Part shown: positions 15,057 through 23,020 of the stretch, one piece after another
Layout of the letters: every line of letters begins with the position of its first letter
How positions within the stretch are numbered: the first letter of the stretch is position 1
Origin: a virus
Virus record (IMG/VR): IMGVR_UViG_3300009702_000028
Location: 1 to 60,775 of that record
Direction: 5' to 3' (one strand)
Length of the DNA stretch: 60,775 nt
Position numbers and translations under genes: made by a program
The notes under the pieces: generated by a model
What the model was told of the DNA's origin: nothing
The model's input: the letters and a program-made list of their open reading frames with translations, nothing else
Databases searched by the model: none

Positions 15057-17751
15057 GCTTACAGCGGCCAAGCTATCCCAGTGGGACGTAAGCGAATTTC
15101 AAAAGCCATTCGTGTTAGAACGAATGCGGGAAAAGGTCGTAGGACGGCCTCACAAGTTAAGAGAGATTCCCGTAGAGATCGATGTTTTTATCGAGTCCAA
15201 GCAATATATGGATCGAAAGGAGACGATCTATCCCACTGTAATGCCTTATCTGAAAGAGATAAATACAGACGGAAAGTATGATGAGGCTGTTCTCACTGGA
15301 GGGATAGGAGCAGCTAAAGCACTTGCACTTGATACTCCAGTACCTACACCGTTTGGTTGGACAACTCTAGGAGAGGTTCGTGACGGTGATTGGATTTATG
15401 GTGAAACCGGGAAACCTGTTCGTGTCTTAAAGGCTCATCCAGTTTTATTCGGTGAATCTTGTTATCTAGTAGAAATGAATACTGGAGAGACGTTTACAGC
15501 TTCTGGGGACCATCTTTGGTATGTGCATACTAAAGGGGACAGAGCTAATTATGGTGGGCGTCATGGACGGGTTAGGGCAACGACAGATCTAAACGTAAAA
15601 GATGCCAACGCAATACGTATAGCAGGGCCGTTGCAAGGCCAGTATGTAAGCAGTCTAGGTATCGATCCCTATACATTAGGGGTCTGGTTAGGGGACGGCA
15701 GTAATGATTCAGCAAGAGTTTGTATCAGTGATGGGGTGTCTAAAACGTTACGTAAGTTGGGGTTGTTAGATAACAAGCATATTCCCAGAATATTGTTTAG
15801 GGCATCTATAACACAGAGAATAGCCTTATTACAGGGGCTTATGGATTCTGATGGGGCATGTGATTACCGCACAGGTCGATGTTCGTTTACTAACGTCAAT
15901 AAACAGTTGGCTGAGGACGTTTTAGAATTAGTGAGGGGGCTAGGGTGGCGACCTTCGATTAAGAAATTAGACGCTAGACTAAATACTCAATTTATATGTA
16001 ACGGGTGGAAGATCTCGTGGATTACTCGTTATGAATTTCCTGTATTCCGGTTATTTCATAAGTTATCACGTCAAGGGATTAGGGCTAAGAGGAGAAAAAC
16101 TAGTCACTCTATGTGGCACATAATCAAGCGGATTACTCCTGTAATATCAGTTCCGGTGAGGTGTTTGACGGTAGATAATCCCACATCGTTATATTTGGTG
16201 GGGGAGACTCTTGTACCGACTCACAATACAACTATTGCGCTCTATTCGACTGCTTATCAGCTTTATCGTCTAAGCCTCTATAACAACCCTCACGCAGAGT
16301 TCAACCTTGATCAAGCTTCGGAGATTGTCTTCATATTTCAATCCCTCAATGCAACTGCGGCGAAGCAAGTAGATTTCACTCGATTTCGGGAGATGATAGA
16401 ACAATCTCCATATTTCAAAAACAGGTTTCCTCCGGATAAGAACATCATGAGCAAGCTTGTATTTTCTAATCGAATTGAGGTTCAACCTGTTAGTGGATCT
16501 GAAACTGCTGCTATTGGTCAGAACGTTATTGGAGGAGTAATTGACGAGCTGAACTATATGGCAGTAATCGAGAACAGTTCAAAATCTATGGATAAGGGGA
16601 TCTATGACCAAGCGGTTGAGCTGTATAACTCCATTGCACGTCGGCGTAAATCTCGATTTATGATGCGGGGAAATCTACCAGGACTACTTTGTTTGGTGTC
16701 GTCTAAAAGGTATCCAGGACAGTTTACTGATATGAAGGAGGAGGAGGCGAGAACAGATCCCAAGATATTTATCTATGACAAGCGTACTTGGGATATCAGG
16801 CCAGAAGCATATGGGGGGCAGACGTTTCCAGTATTTATTGGGGATGATGCTAGACGACCCAGACTACTTCAGCAGGGTGAAAGGATTCACGCTAAAGATC
16901 GTGAACTGGTAATGCAGATCCCGATTGAACATAAGATTGAGTTTGAGAAGGATATTATTAATGCGTTACGTGAAGTGGCGGGGGTTTCAACATTGGCGAA
17001 GTCTCCCTATATCGTAATGACAGATAAGATCGGGGAGGGGATGCGAGGGGGGAATGTATTCACGGCCGAGTTTGCAGATTTTGAACGGTATAAATTGGGG
17101 ATCTCAAAGGGATGGGCTAATCCTGATGCTCTTAGGTTTGCTCATGTGGACCTTGGAGTCACTTCTGATAATGCGGGTATAGCTATTGGACATGTGAGTG
17201 GTTTTAAGAAGATTCAGAGGACTGAGGGGCATTATGAGGTAATGCCGGAGATTACTATTGACGGGTGCTTGGCAGTACCTCCACCTCCGAGTGGAGAGAT
17301 CAATTTCGAGAAGGTACGTGATATTTTTTATATCATTCGAGACCAGCTTGAGATCCCACTGAAATGGATTACGTATGACTCTTTTCAGTCGGTAGATTCT
17401 CTTCAATTGTTACGAAGTAGAGGGTTTGTAACAGGTACTCAATCTATGGATAAAACTCGCTATGCTTATGATTTGATGAAGGGAGCACTCTATCAAGATA
17501 GACTAATACTGCCTTATCATGAGAAACTGCGACGTGAATTAGCTAGCTTAGAGGATGACCCTGAAACTGGAAAAGTAGATCATCCACCCCATGGATCGAA
17601 GGATATAGCTGATGCTATTGCTGGGGTAGTATACGGGCTCACTATGAGAAGAGAGATTTGGACTGCTTGGGGAGTGAGCCCAGAATTGATACCTTCGTGG
17701 TTACGGGATTTAGGGCAGGCTGATAAGAGACTAGATGAGGTGACAGCGTGA
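15007..17751 (+). CDS. terL: Terminase large subunit with in-frame intein
   Basis: A 914-codon gene; splicing out the intein (residues 105-407) leaves about 611 residues, a normal large terminase. The ATPase part has Walker A GGIGAAK-T, interrupted exactly between Lys and Thr, and Walker B VIDELNY. The nuclease part has AHVDLG, ITYDS and KDIADAIAG supplying acidic metal ligands. It powers DNA packaging through the portal. TTG 15007 has a GAGGAG site. Until splicing, Walker A is broken, so packaging activity depends on the intein. Confidence 0.9.
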   Translation: MRRPTTSLRLNPKQLAELTAAKLSQWDVSEFQKPFVLERMREKVVGRPHKLREIPVEIDVFIESKQYMDRKETIYPTVMPYLKEINTDGKYDEAVLTGGIGAAKALALDTPVPTPFGWTTLGEVRDGDWIYGETGKPVRVLKAHPVLFGESCYLVEMNTGETFTASGDHLWYVHTKGDRANYGGRHGRVRATTDLNVKDANAIRIAGPLQGQYVSSLGIDPYTLGVWLGDGSNDSARVCISDGVSKTLRKLGLLDNKHIPRILFRASITQRIALLQGLMDSDGACDYRTGRCSFTNVNKQLAEDVLELVRGLGWRPSIKKLDARLNTQFICNGWKISWITRYEFPVFRLFHKLSRQGIRAKRRKTSHSMWHIIKRITPVISVPVRCLTVDNPTSLYLVGETLVPTHNTTIALYSTAYQLYRLSLYNNPHAEFNLDQASEIVFIFQSLNATAAKQVDFTRFREMIEQSPYFKNRFPPDKNIMSKLVFSNRIEVQPVSGSETAAIGQNVIGGVIDELNYMAVIENSSKSMDKGIYDQAVELYNSIARRRKSRFMMRGNLPGLLCLVSSKRYPGQFTDMKEEEARTDPKIFIYDKRTWDIRPEAYGGQTFPVFIGDDARRPRLLQQGERIHAKDRELVMQIPIEHKIEFEKDIINALREVAGVSTLAKSPYIVMTDKIGEGMRGGNVFTAEFADFERYKLGISKGWANPDALRFAHVDLGVTSDNAGIAIGHVSGFKKIQRTEGHYEVMPEITIDGCLAVPPPPSGEINFEKVRDIFYIIRDQLEIPLKWITYDSFQSVDSLQLLRSRGFVTGTQSMDKTRYAYDLMKGALYQDRLILPYHEKLRRELASLEDDPETGKVDHPPHGSKDIADAIAGVVYGLTMRREIWTAWGVSPELIPSWLRDLGQADKRLDEVTA
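15319..16227 (+). mobile_element. Class 3-type intein with LAGLIDADG endonuclease in TerL
   Basis: A 303-residue intein. It begins with Ala (ALALDTPVPTP), so the usual Cys1/Ser1 nucleophile is absent. It has the three class 3 hallmarks: Trp67 in block B (GDHLW), Cys282 in block F (RCLTVDNP) and Thr301 before the terminal His302-Asn303 (PTHN). The +1 extein residue is Thr. The centre carries two LAGLIDADG-type motifs (TLGVWLGDG at gene residues 223-231, LLQGLMDSDG at 274-283), so homing ability may be intact. Confidence 0.85.
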
Positions 17752-17763
17752 ACGGAGTGCCGC

Positions 17764-18252
17764 ATGTTGGATTTGTCCACTACGCATCGGACGATCTCAA
17801 CTGTCAGGGCGTTGTCTAAGCCCAAAATAGGGGATGTCTTCAAATATGGGACTCGACACCTGGTTATCATTCAGGTTGTCAATGATGTGGTTACTATTGC
17901 ATTCTTCGATAAGACCATCATTTCGTCTCCGTATGAGGCTAGTAGCTTCAAGACAATGAGCTTGCACGCTTTGGAATCCAAGTTTATGGATCCCGATGGT
18001 AGCGGTAAGTCGATGCTTAATCTGATTTCTAGAGGTTTCGTCGATATAGACGAAGATTGGCTATGTGCCGGGTGTCCTGTGGGGCAGATGAAAGTGCGAC
18101 GGATGGTGGAGGAAACTCAAACCAAAACATCAGGTTGGTTAAAGAAGAATCTCCCTGTGCCGATCTTGAATAGGCCCGCTAGTGATCGAGAAGAGATCTC
18201 TACTCTAGATGATCTTAATTCGATGATTTTTGGTGACGTGGACGATAAATAA
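17764..18252 (+). CDS. Hypothetical protein after terminase
   Basis: A 162-residue protein starting at ATG 17764 behind a GGAGTG site. The N-terminal half (KIGDVFKYGTRHLVIIQVVNDVV) looks like a small beta barrel; the middle has a CAGC pair, and the C-terminus is acidic. TAATG overlap with the next gene. Not recognised; possibly a packaging or virion accessory given its position. Confidence 0.6.
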   Translation: MLDLSTTHRTISTVRALSKPKIGDVFKYGTRHLVIIQVVNDVVTIAFFDKTIISSPYEASSFKTMSLHALESKFMDPDGSGKSMLNLISRGFVDIDEDWLCAGCPVGQMKVRRMVEETQTKTSGWLKKNLPVPILNRPASDREEISTLDDLNSMIFGDVDDK

Positions 18253-18488
18253 TGTACAAGGTACTTATCTATGATCGAGAGACAGGGGAGATCAAGAAGT
18301 CAGTCCAGGGTGACGGTACGCTTCAAGATGCGTGGGATTACGTGGATATATGGCACTTCAAGTATGACGGTATAGTCTATGATCATAACTTCATCGAGCA
18401 GTCACGCCCGAATGTGGTAGCTCCAGTGGAGGATGAGGCTGTGGATTTGGACGATTGGTTGAGTGCTATCTTGCACACTGTGTGCTAA
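18252..18488 (+). CDS. Small acidic hypothetical protein
   Basis: A 78-residue protein starting in a TAATG overlap with the upstream stop. Sequence begins MYKVLIYDRETGEIKKS, as in a short beta-hairpin domain, and has an acidic second half. It is the last gene before palindrome site 3 and promoter 5. No family recognised. Confidence 0.55.
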   Translation: MYKVLIYDRETGEIKKSVQGDGTLQDAWDYVDIWHFKYDGIVYDHNFIEQSRPNVVAPVEDEAVDLDDWLSAILHTVC

Positions 18489-18499
18489 TTCACATTCAG

Positions 18500-18513
18500 T
18501 GCAACTAGTTGCA
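18500..18513. repeat. Palindrome site 3 (TGCAACTAGTTGCA)
   Basis: Exact copy in an intergenic region, seven bases upstream of the TTTACAAAACT promoter variant. The arrangement AAAA-G/C-AC between palindrome and promoter matches site 2. Confidence 0.85.
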
Positions 18514-18520
18514 AAAAGAC

Positions 18521-18549
18521 TTTACAAAACTAGTGTAGTGGCCGATACT
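18521..18549 (+). promoter_or_regulatory. TTTACAAAACT promoter variant (5)
   Basis: A one-base variant of the motif at 18521-18531, with GATACT as a possible -10 at 18544-18549 (17-base spacing). It drives the lysis-region genes. A weaker -35 beside a palindrome would fit activator dependence. Confidence 0.6.
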
Positions 18550-18587
18550 TACTATATTGAAGCAGCACATCAAACGGAGTGATGAAG

Positions 18588-18719
18588 ATGAAACGCAACG
18601 TAAGCAATCCTGACACGCTCATCAACGATTTTACGGATACGATGGAGTCTCTTGGATTCTCTATCCGTCGAGTTCGGTGCCCCAAGGGAAATATCAAAGC
18701 CACATACATCACGCTGTAA
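18588..18719 (+). CDS. Small basic hypothetical protein
   Basis: A 43-residue protein, MKRNVSNPDTLINDF... to ATYITL. ATG 18588 sits eight bases after GGAG; ATG 18582 is in frame but too close. It is the first gene after promoter 5. It contains a C-terminal basic patch and one Cys. Function unknown. Confidence 0.5.
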   Translation: MKRNVSNPDTLINDFTDTMESLGFSIRRVRCPKGNIKATYITL

Positions 18720-18733
18720 ATGGAGTGAGCAGA

Positions 18734-19024
18734 ATGATTGATTACGAACGGGCAGAGTTGTTTTTAGTCCTTAGTCGTATTCTGGGTGAAATCGGGTACG
18801 TAGGCTCAGAGTGGGTGAGTGCAATCTGTGATTCTTATAAATTGGAGTCAGGGATTCAATGGTTTTATATTCCAGAGTACGGTTACGTCGGTATGGATGC
18901 GGAGGGTAATCTTCGGCTTCCAAATGATCATGTTGAAATGGAAGAGTTCGATGATTACATGGCGAAGCGTACTGCTCACGCTGGAGATCAGCTCAGGAGG
19001 ACTAAGCGTGATTCAGTGGTTTAA
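18734..19024 (+). CDS. Hypothetical protein of lysis region
   Basis: A 96-residue, mostly acidic soluble protein. ATG 18734 has a TGGAGTGAG site and is preferred over the longer frame that overlaps the 43-residue gene. No membrane segment or recognised domain. It overlaps the spanin-like gene by 17 bases. Confidence 0.6.
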   Translation: MIDYERAELFLVLSRILGEIGYVGSEWVSAICDSYKLESGIQWFYIPEYGYVGMDAEGNLRLPNDHVEMEEFDDYMAKRTAHAGDQLRRTKRDSVV

Positions 19025-19277
19025 AAACATATTGTTGTTATTGGTGGTTATTGTCACGTTGTTCGCGATTATGTGGCAGCCGTCTGATGCTCGGGAGCCG
19101 CCGAGGAAGGTCTACAAAAGAGAGCTGACACAGACCGCCGATGACAGGAAGTTGCTGTGTTTGGTTGGGAAAAATAGGATACAGCTACAGAGAGGAAATC
19201 TACGTTCTGTGAGGGGTAGAGTTGAGACCATACGGAGAATTCAAGATGCAAGACGTATGATTCGAGATAACTGTTAG
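19008..19277 (+). CDS. Single-pass membrane protein, possible inner-membrane spanin
   Basis: An 89-residue protein from GTG 19008 with a perfect AGGAGG site. Residues 5-25 (NILLLLVVIVTLFAIMW) form one membrane segment, followed by a basic soluble domain with QTADDRKLLCLVGKNRIQL and a long helix. Topology and its place two genes before the endolysin resemble an i-spanin, though no outer-membrane partner is evident. The reading frame overlaps the preceding gene. Confidence 0.5.
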   Translation: MIQWFKNILLLLVVIVTLFAIMWQPSDAREPPRKVYKRELTQTADDRKLLCLVGKNRIQLQRGNLRSVRGRVETIRRIQDARRMIRDNC

Positions 19278-19286
19278 GGGGTTATC

Positions 19287-19457
19287 ATGGATCTTTTCAT
19301 TTTAGTTGTGTTAGGTGGAGTGCTGTTGGTTCTTGGGGTAAGTGGTCGGATAGCTAGCTTGAATAGGTGGGCTGAGGATGTCCGTAAGGAAGCTTACCAG
19401 GCATACATGGATCAACATGATCGGCCTTGTGAACAGTCTTTTAGGAGAACTCCATAA
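19287..19457 (+). CDS. Small membrane protein, holin candidate
   Basis: A 56-residue protein: a hydrophobic N-terminal segment (LFILVVLGGVLLVLGV) followed by a charged helix. Stop and endolysin start overlap (TAATG), typical of a holin-endolysin pair, but with only one membrane span and no family match the holin call is tentative. Confidence 0.5.
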   Translation: MDLFILVVLGGVLLVLGVSGRIASLNRWAEDVRKEAYQAYMDQHDRPCEQSFRRTP

Positions 19458-20032
19458 TGACTGCGTTTGATCTCGCGTACGAGCATACGATGGGTCATGA
19501 GGGGGGTTACACGGATGATCCTATAGATGCTGGCGGGGAGACGTACAAAGGTATCTCCCGAAAGTATCATCCACATTGGGATGGCTGGGTGATTGTTGAT
19601 ACCTTTAAACTCCCAGGATGGCGGGTGAGTAAGATGGCTGAGCACGAGGAGTTGCAGCGATTGGTGCGGTTGTTTTACAAGCAAACCTTTTGGAATCCAT
19701 GGCTCGGTGATTTCGTGGCTAACATCTCTCAAGAAGTTGCAGAAGAGATGTTCGACACAGGTGTGAACATGGGCGTCCATCGTTGTCAGAAGTTTCTTCA
19801 AGAAGGTCTGAACAAACTTAATCGGGCTGAGAAGTTGTATCCTAACCTGGTTGAAGATGGGAAGGTGGGGTCAAGGACGTTGAGTGCTTTGAAGAAGTTG
19901 CCTGCTAAGGATCATGAGGTCTTGCTGAAGATGTTGAATGTAATGCAGGGTCGTCATTACTTGGCTTACATGAGTAAATCAGAGGATCAAGAGAGATTTG
20001 CTCGGGGCTGGTTCTCCAGGGTATCGCTATGA
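19457..20032 (+). CDS. Endolysin, GH108-type lysozyme
   Basis: A 191-residue muramidase. HEGGYTDDP-DAGGETYKGIS at residues 14-33 is the glycoside hydrolase 108 signature, with Glu15 as the catalytic acid. The C-terminal part (DGKVGSRTLSALKK) matches the associated peptidoglycan-binding domain. There is no signal peptide, so export would need a holin. It cleaves the cell wall at lysis. Start in TAATG overlap. Confidence 0.9.
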   Translation: MTAFDLAYEHTMGHEGGYTDDPIDAGGETYKGISRKYHPHWDGWVIVDTFKLPGWRVSKMAEHEELQRLVRLFYKQTFWNPWLGDFVANISQEVAEEMFDTGVNMGVHRCQKFLQEGLNKLNRAEKLYPNLVEDGKVGSRTLSALKKLPAKDHEVLLKMLNVMQGRHYLAYMSKSEDQERFARGWFSRVSL

Positions 20033-20223
20033 GGGATTGGACCGGATGGCAATGGTTGACGTTGTTACTGGTGTCCGTGGGTATCATTTTCGTTTTTCGC
20101 TGTGCATATGTTGGATACATTCATCCAGATTGGTCCATAACTCAGTCTTGCGTGTATGTCCTTACCCAGAGTATCGAGTTCGTTCGGGAAGCCTGGGGTA
20201 TGACAGGAGAGTGGCATGGGTAA
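20029..20223 (+). CDS. Small membrane protein downstream of endolysin
   Basis: A 64-residue protein with one clear hydrophobic stretch (WLTLLLVSVGIIFVFRCAYV, residues 9-28). ATGA overlap with the endolysin gene implies co-translation and a lysis role (holin, antiholin or spanin part) as an inference from position. Its C-terminus has one Cys and ends close to the next start. Confidence 0.55.
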   Translation: MRDWTGWQWLTLLLVSVGIIFVFRCAYVGYIHPDWSITQSCVYVLTQSIEFVREAWGMTGEWHG

Positions 20224-20494
20224 AAACAAGAGCCCTAAATCACCTAAAACGTTGCTGTGCCTGGGGGGTCCCTATGAGGGTAAGGTAGTGAAGGTAGTGG
20301 CTGAAACTCAGCAGTTGGAGATCCAGGGGAATGCTACCGATGAGGCTGGGGAGACAATCATAGACCCGGCCACGGGTATGCCCTCACCCAATGGGAAGGT
20401 TATGGGTCAGTACAAGAAATACCCACCAAAGGGAGTACCTACCGTGGGGGTATTTTATTGGCACGACGCTGAGAAGTTGGAAATAGTGCATTAA
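20216..20494 (+). CDS. Hypothetical protein, LCLGGPYEGK family-like
   Basis: A 92-residue protein with a basic N-terminus and the segment LLCLGGPYEGKVVKV, which I have seen in small phage and prophage proteins of unknown role. Beta-rich and soluble. Overlaps the upstream gene by eight bases. It ends before the PPDK promoter. No functional claim. Confidence 0.55.
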   Translation: MGKNKSPKSPKTLLCLGGPYEGKVVKVVAETQQLEIQGNATDEAGETIIDPATGMPSPNGKVMGQYKKYPPKGVPTVGVFYWHDAEKLEIVH

Positions 20495-20507
20495 TTAAAA
20501 AAAAGAT

Positions 20508-20536
20508 TTGACAAAACTCAGGGTTAGTCCTAAAGT
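20508..20536 (+). promoter_or_regulatory. TTGACAAAACT promoter (6)
   Basis: Exact motif at 20508-20518 with TAAAGT at 20531-20536 (17-base spacing) as -10. The leader ends in CACGGAGGGATT before the PPDK start, almost identical to the leader before the gene at 23876, so promoter and ribosome site seem to travel as one module. Confidence 0.65.
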
Positions 20537-20565
20537 TAGAAGCATCACAACACGGAGGGATTGAG

Positions 20566-22362
20566 ATGACACAGCAAATTTATATTTTCGGCAGCGGCTC
20601 AGCAGAGGGCAACGCCACGATGACCGAGCTTCTAGGCGGCAAGGGTGCGAACCTAGCCGAGATGTCCAGCTTGAGTCTGCCCGTCCCTTATGGACTGACG
20701 ATTACCACCGAGGTTTGTAATCATTACCTCGGCGGGAAGATCGACATGGCGTGCTTCTACGAGGATCTGGTGAAGCCCGAGCTGGACGCGATTCGCGCCA
20801 AGTTTGACCACCCGATCATCTTCAGCGTGCGCAGCGGTGCCAGAGTCTCGATGCCTGGCATGATGGATACCATCTTAAACGTCGGTATTCCAAGCGCAGG
20901 CTGGGATGCCCTTAATGAGCATCTTGGATTTGATGTGGCGCAAGATTGCTACACGCGGGGTCGTGAGATGTTCAAGGGCATCGTGGGCTCTGAGATGCCT
21001 GCTGATCCGGATGACCAGTTCATTGCTTGCATCGCGGCAGTGTTCGAGTCCTGGAACAGTGACCGTGCGATGCACTACCGCAAGATGAATGGATACCCCG
21101 AAACGTGGGGCACGGCGGTCACAATTCAAATGATGGTCTTCGGTAATGCGAGTGACCAGTCTGCAACAGGCGTCCTCTTCACTCGGGACCCGGCCACGGG
21201 TGAAAATCGAGTAACTGGTGAGTATCTCATCAATGCACAAGGTGAGGATGTGGTAGCAGGGACCGCTACCCCAATGCCTCTGGATGAAGCCGAGGGTCAG
21301 GGATGGCACACTGAGCTGATGAACATTTGCCAGACGCTTGAGTACGAGTATCACGACATGATGGACATCGAGTTTACTGTTGAGAACGGTAAGCTCTGGA
21401 TCCTCCAATGCCGTAAAGGGAAGCGGTCAGCGAAGGCAGCATTCCAGATTGCAGCAGACATGCTAGAAGAGAAGCTGATCACCAAGAGTGAAGTTCGGGA
21501 GCGTCTATCAGGACAACAATACGAAGCTTTGACCGTCTCCAAGGTTGATGAAAAACATTCTCCAGCTCCAGTTACTTCCGGTATAGCGGGGGGTGGTTCA
21601 GCGGTTCAGGGTGTAGCCGTATTATCCAGTGAGGCAGCGGTTGCTTCTAAAGTACCCTGCATCCTGGTAACGGCAGAGACGACGCCGAACGATATCAAAG
21701 GTATGGAAGCTGCCGAAGGTATCTTGACACAAACCGGTGGCCTGACTTGCCATGCGGCAGTCGTCGCACGAGGTATGGATAGGACATGTGTGGTGGGATG
21801 TAAAGATTTGTTCACAGTAGGGATCATTGAGGGAGTTACTCTAGTCACGATTGATGGTGCTACAGGTAATGTTTGGATTGGGGATGAGGTAGTCATTGAG
21901 GAAGGAGCACGTACAAAGGTGGCTGACAAGTTGATGCAGATGGTCAGTGATAAGGGGTCAAAATGCACGGTTGAGAATTTCAGACTCATCTCTTGGACCT
22001 ATAGGTTCGTTCGAGGAACCTTGCCCAAAAAGTTACGGGCAAATTGGTATCAGGTTTTGGACTGCACTCGATTCCCATTTGAGGATCAGATGGATGATGC
22101 AGAGTTTGAATCCATGATTGGACTGACTAAGGTACCGACTTGGGCGGACATGCTTCAGGGTATCGTCGATATGAAAGCTCAAACTCCGAAGGCTAAACTC
22201 ATAGTCCGAGTTGAGCCTAACAGGGTTGATAAGGCTCAGGCTATTCTCCAAGATGCTGCTCAGGTAATCTCTTCTGAGATTACCGAGCGTACCTGGGACT
22301 ATTATCCCAATACCAACATCCTGCCGAAGGCTCAGGCGGCATACAAACTATTCGAGGCATAG
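20566..22362 (+). CDS. ppdK: Truncated pyruvate phosphate dikinase-like protein
   Basis: A 598-residue protein; bacterial PPDK is about 870-900. The ATP-grasp domain is well kept (GGKGANLAEM, SVRSGARVSMPGMMDT, GNASDQSATGVLFTRDPATGE), as is the swivelling phosphohistidine domain (GILTQTGGLTCHAAVVARG, catalytic His396). After residue about 430 the PEP/pyruvate-binding TIM barrel is absent and replaced by about 165 unrelated residues. It could thus take phosphate from ATP onto His but not form PEP. The first half looks more GC-rich than neighbours, hinting at transfer from a bacterium or at strong codon selection. Confidence 0.85.
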   Translation: MTQQIYIFGSGSAEGNATMTELLGGKGANLAEMSSLSLPVPYGLTITTEVCNHYLGGKIDMACFYEDLVKPELDAIRAKFDHPIIFSVRSGARVSMPGMMDTILNVGIPSAGWDALNEHLGFDVAQDCYTRGREMFKGIVGSEMPADPDDQFIACIAAVFESWNSDRAMHYRKMNGYPETWGTAVTIQMMVFGNASDQSATGVLFTRDPATGENRVTGEYLINAQGEDVVAGTATPMPLDEAEGQGWHTELMNICQTLEYEYHDMMDIEFTVENGKLWILQCRKGKRSAKAAFQIAADMLEEKLITKSEVRERLSGQQYEALTVSKVDEKHSPAPVTSGIAGGGSAVQGVAVLSSEAAVASKVPCILVTAETTPNDIKGMEAAEGILTQTGGLTCHAAVVARGMDRTCVVGCKDLFTVGIIEGVTLVTIDGATGNVWIGDEVVIEEGARTKVADKLMQMVSDKGSKCTVENFRLISWTYRFVRGTLPKKLRANWYQVLDCTRFPFEDQMDDAEFESMIGLTKVPTWADMLQGIVDMKAQTPKAKLIVRVEPNRVDKAQAILQDAAQVISSEITERTWDYYPNTNILPKAQAAYKLFEA

Positions 22363-22364
22363 CC

Positions 22365-22733
22365 GTGCGTAGATGTGATAAGTGTGGTTTGGGTAATTCA
22401 ATACCATTGATTAAAGGTACAGCTATCTATCTAGTGTGTCAGCACTGTGGATATACAGAGAATGCGATTCAAGGTGGACGGCATCGACGTTGCCAACCTT
22501 TAGTTCAAGAGCTTTCGACGATGCCCGAGCAAGCCCATAGTGTGCTCATGAGATTGAGTTCAGAGCCTCAATCAGTTAGAACCCTAGGGATAGTAGCTAA
22601 GTTTAGCGAAAGGACTACACAGCTCGAATTGAAGTACCTGTATGTAGCAGGTTGGGCGGAATACAGTGAGACAGATGGGATTGAATTTTGGGTATTGAGT
22701 CATCGGGCTCAAGAACTTAGGGGTATACGATAA
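22365..22733 (+). CDS. Zinc-ribbon protein with winged-helix-like C-terminus
   Basis: A 122-residue protein starting GTG 22365, two bases after the PPDK stop. CDKCG and CQHCG form a zinc ribbon in residues 4-30; residues 50-120 are helical, with SVRTLGIVAKFSERTTQLELKYLY suggestive of a winged helix. The combination resembles transcription-associated proteins. A regulator of this cassette is possible but unproven. Confidence 0.6.
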   Translation: MRRCDKCGLGNSIPLIKGTAIYLVCQHCGYTENAIQGGRHRRCQPLVQELSTMPEQAHSVLMRLSSEPQSVRTLGIVAKFSERTTQLELKYLYVAGWAEYSETDGIEFWVLSHRAQELRGIR

Positions 22734-23020
22734 TGGGATTGGTATTAGCGAGAGAGCCAGGTCAGGATGTGTATGTTGATGATACACGCGTCATTGTTAC
22801 AAGGATTCTTGGTCCTTATAAATACGAGGTTGAGGTGAGGGGACAAAATTTGAATTCACGTTACATCATCACTGATCGTGAGAGTACAGAGATACTCAAG
22901 AATGTGATGTTGTCTGCGGGGTTGGACGGTAGTCCTGAGTTAGCTAAGCTACACTTCGAATGCAGTCGGAGTATTATTATCAAGAGAGGTGAGATCCATG
23001 AAACTTACTACAATGGCTAG
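22733..23020 (+). CDS. csrA: CsrA-like translational regulator
   Basis: A 95-residue protein whose first 58 residues follow the CsrA pattern: GLVLAREPGQDVYVDD (compare L-x-L-x-R-x2-G), VIVTRILGPYKYEVEV, then YIITDRESTEIL for the V-x-R-x-E-I end. CsrA binds GGA motifs in mRNA leaders to block or stabilise messages. Residues 60-95 are an extra C-terminal helix absent from bacterial CsrA. TAATG overlap upstream. The remote similarity keeps confidence moderate. Confidence 0.55.
   Translation: MGLVLAREPGQDVYVDDTRVIVTRILGPYKYEVEVRGQNLNSRYIITDRESTEILKNVMLSAGLDGSPELAKLHFECSRSIIIKRGEIHETYYNG

Noticed and set aside
18819-19007. Long upstream extension of the spanin-like frame
   Set aside because: It only overlaps the preceding gene; GTG 19008 has a perfect AGGAGG site and begins the membrane segment properly.
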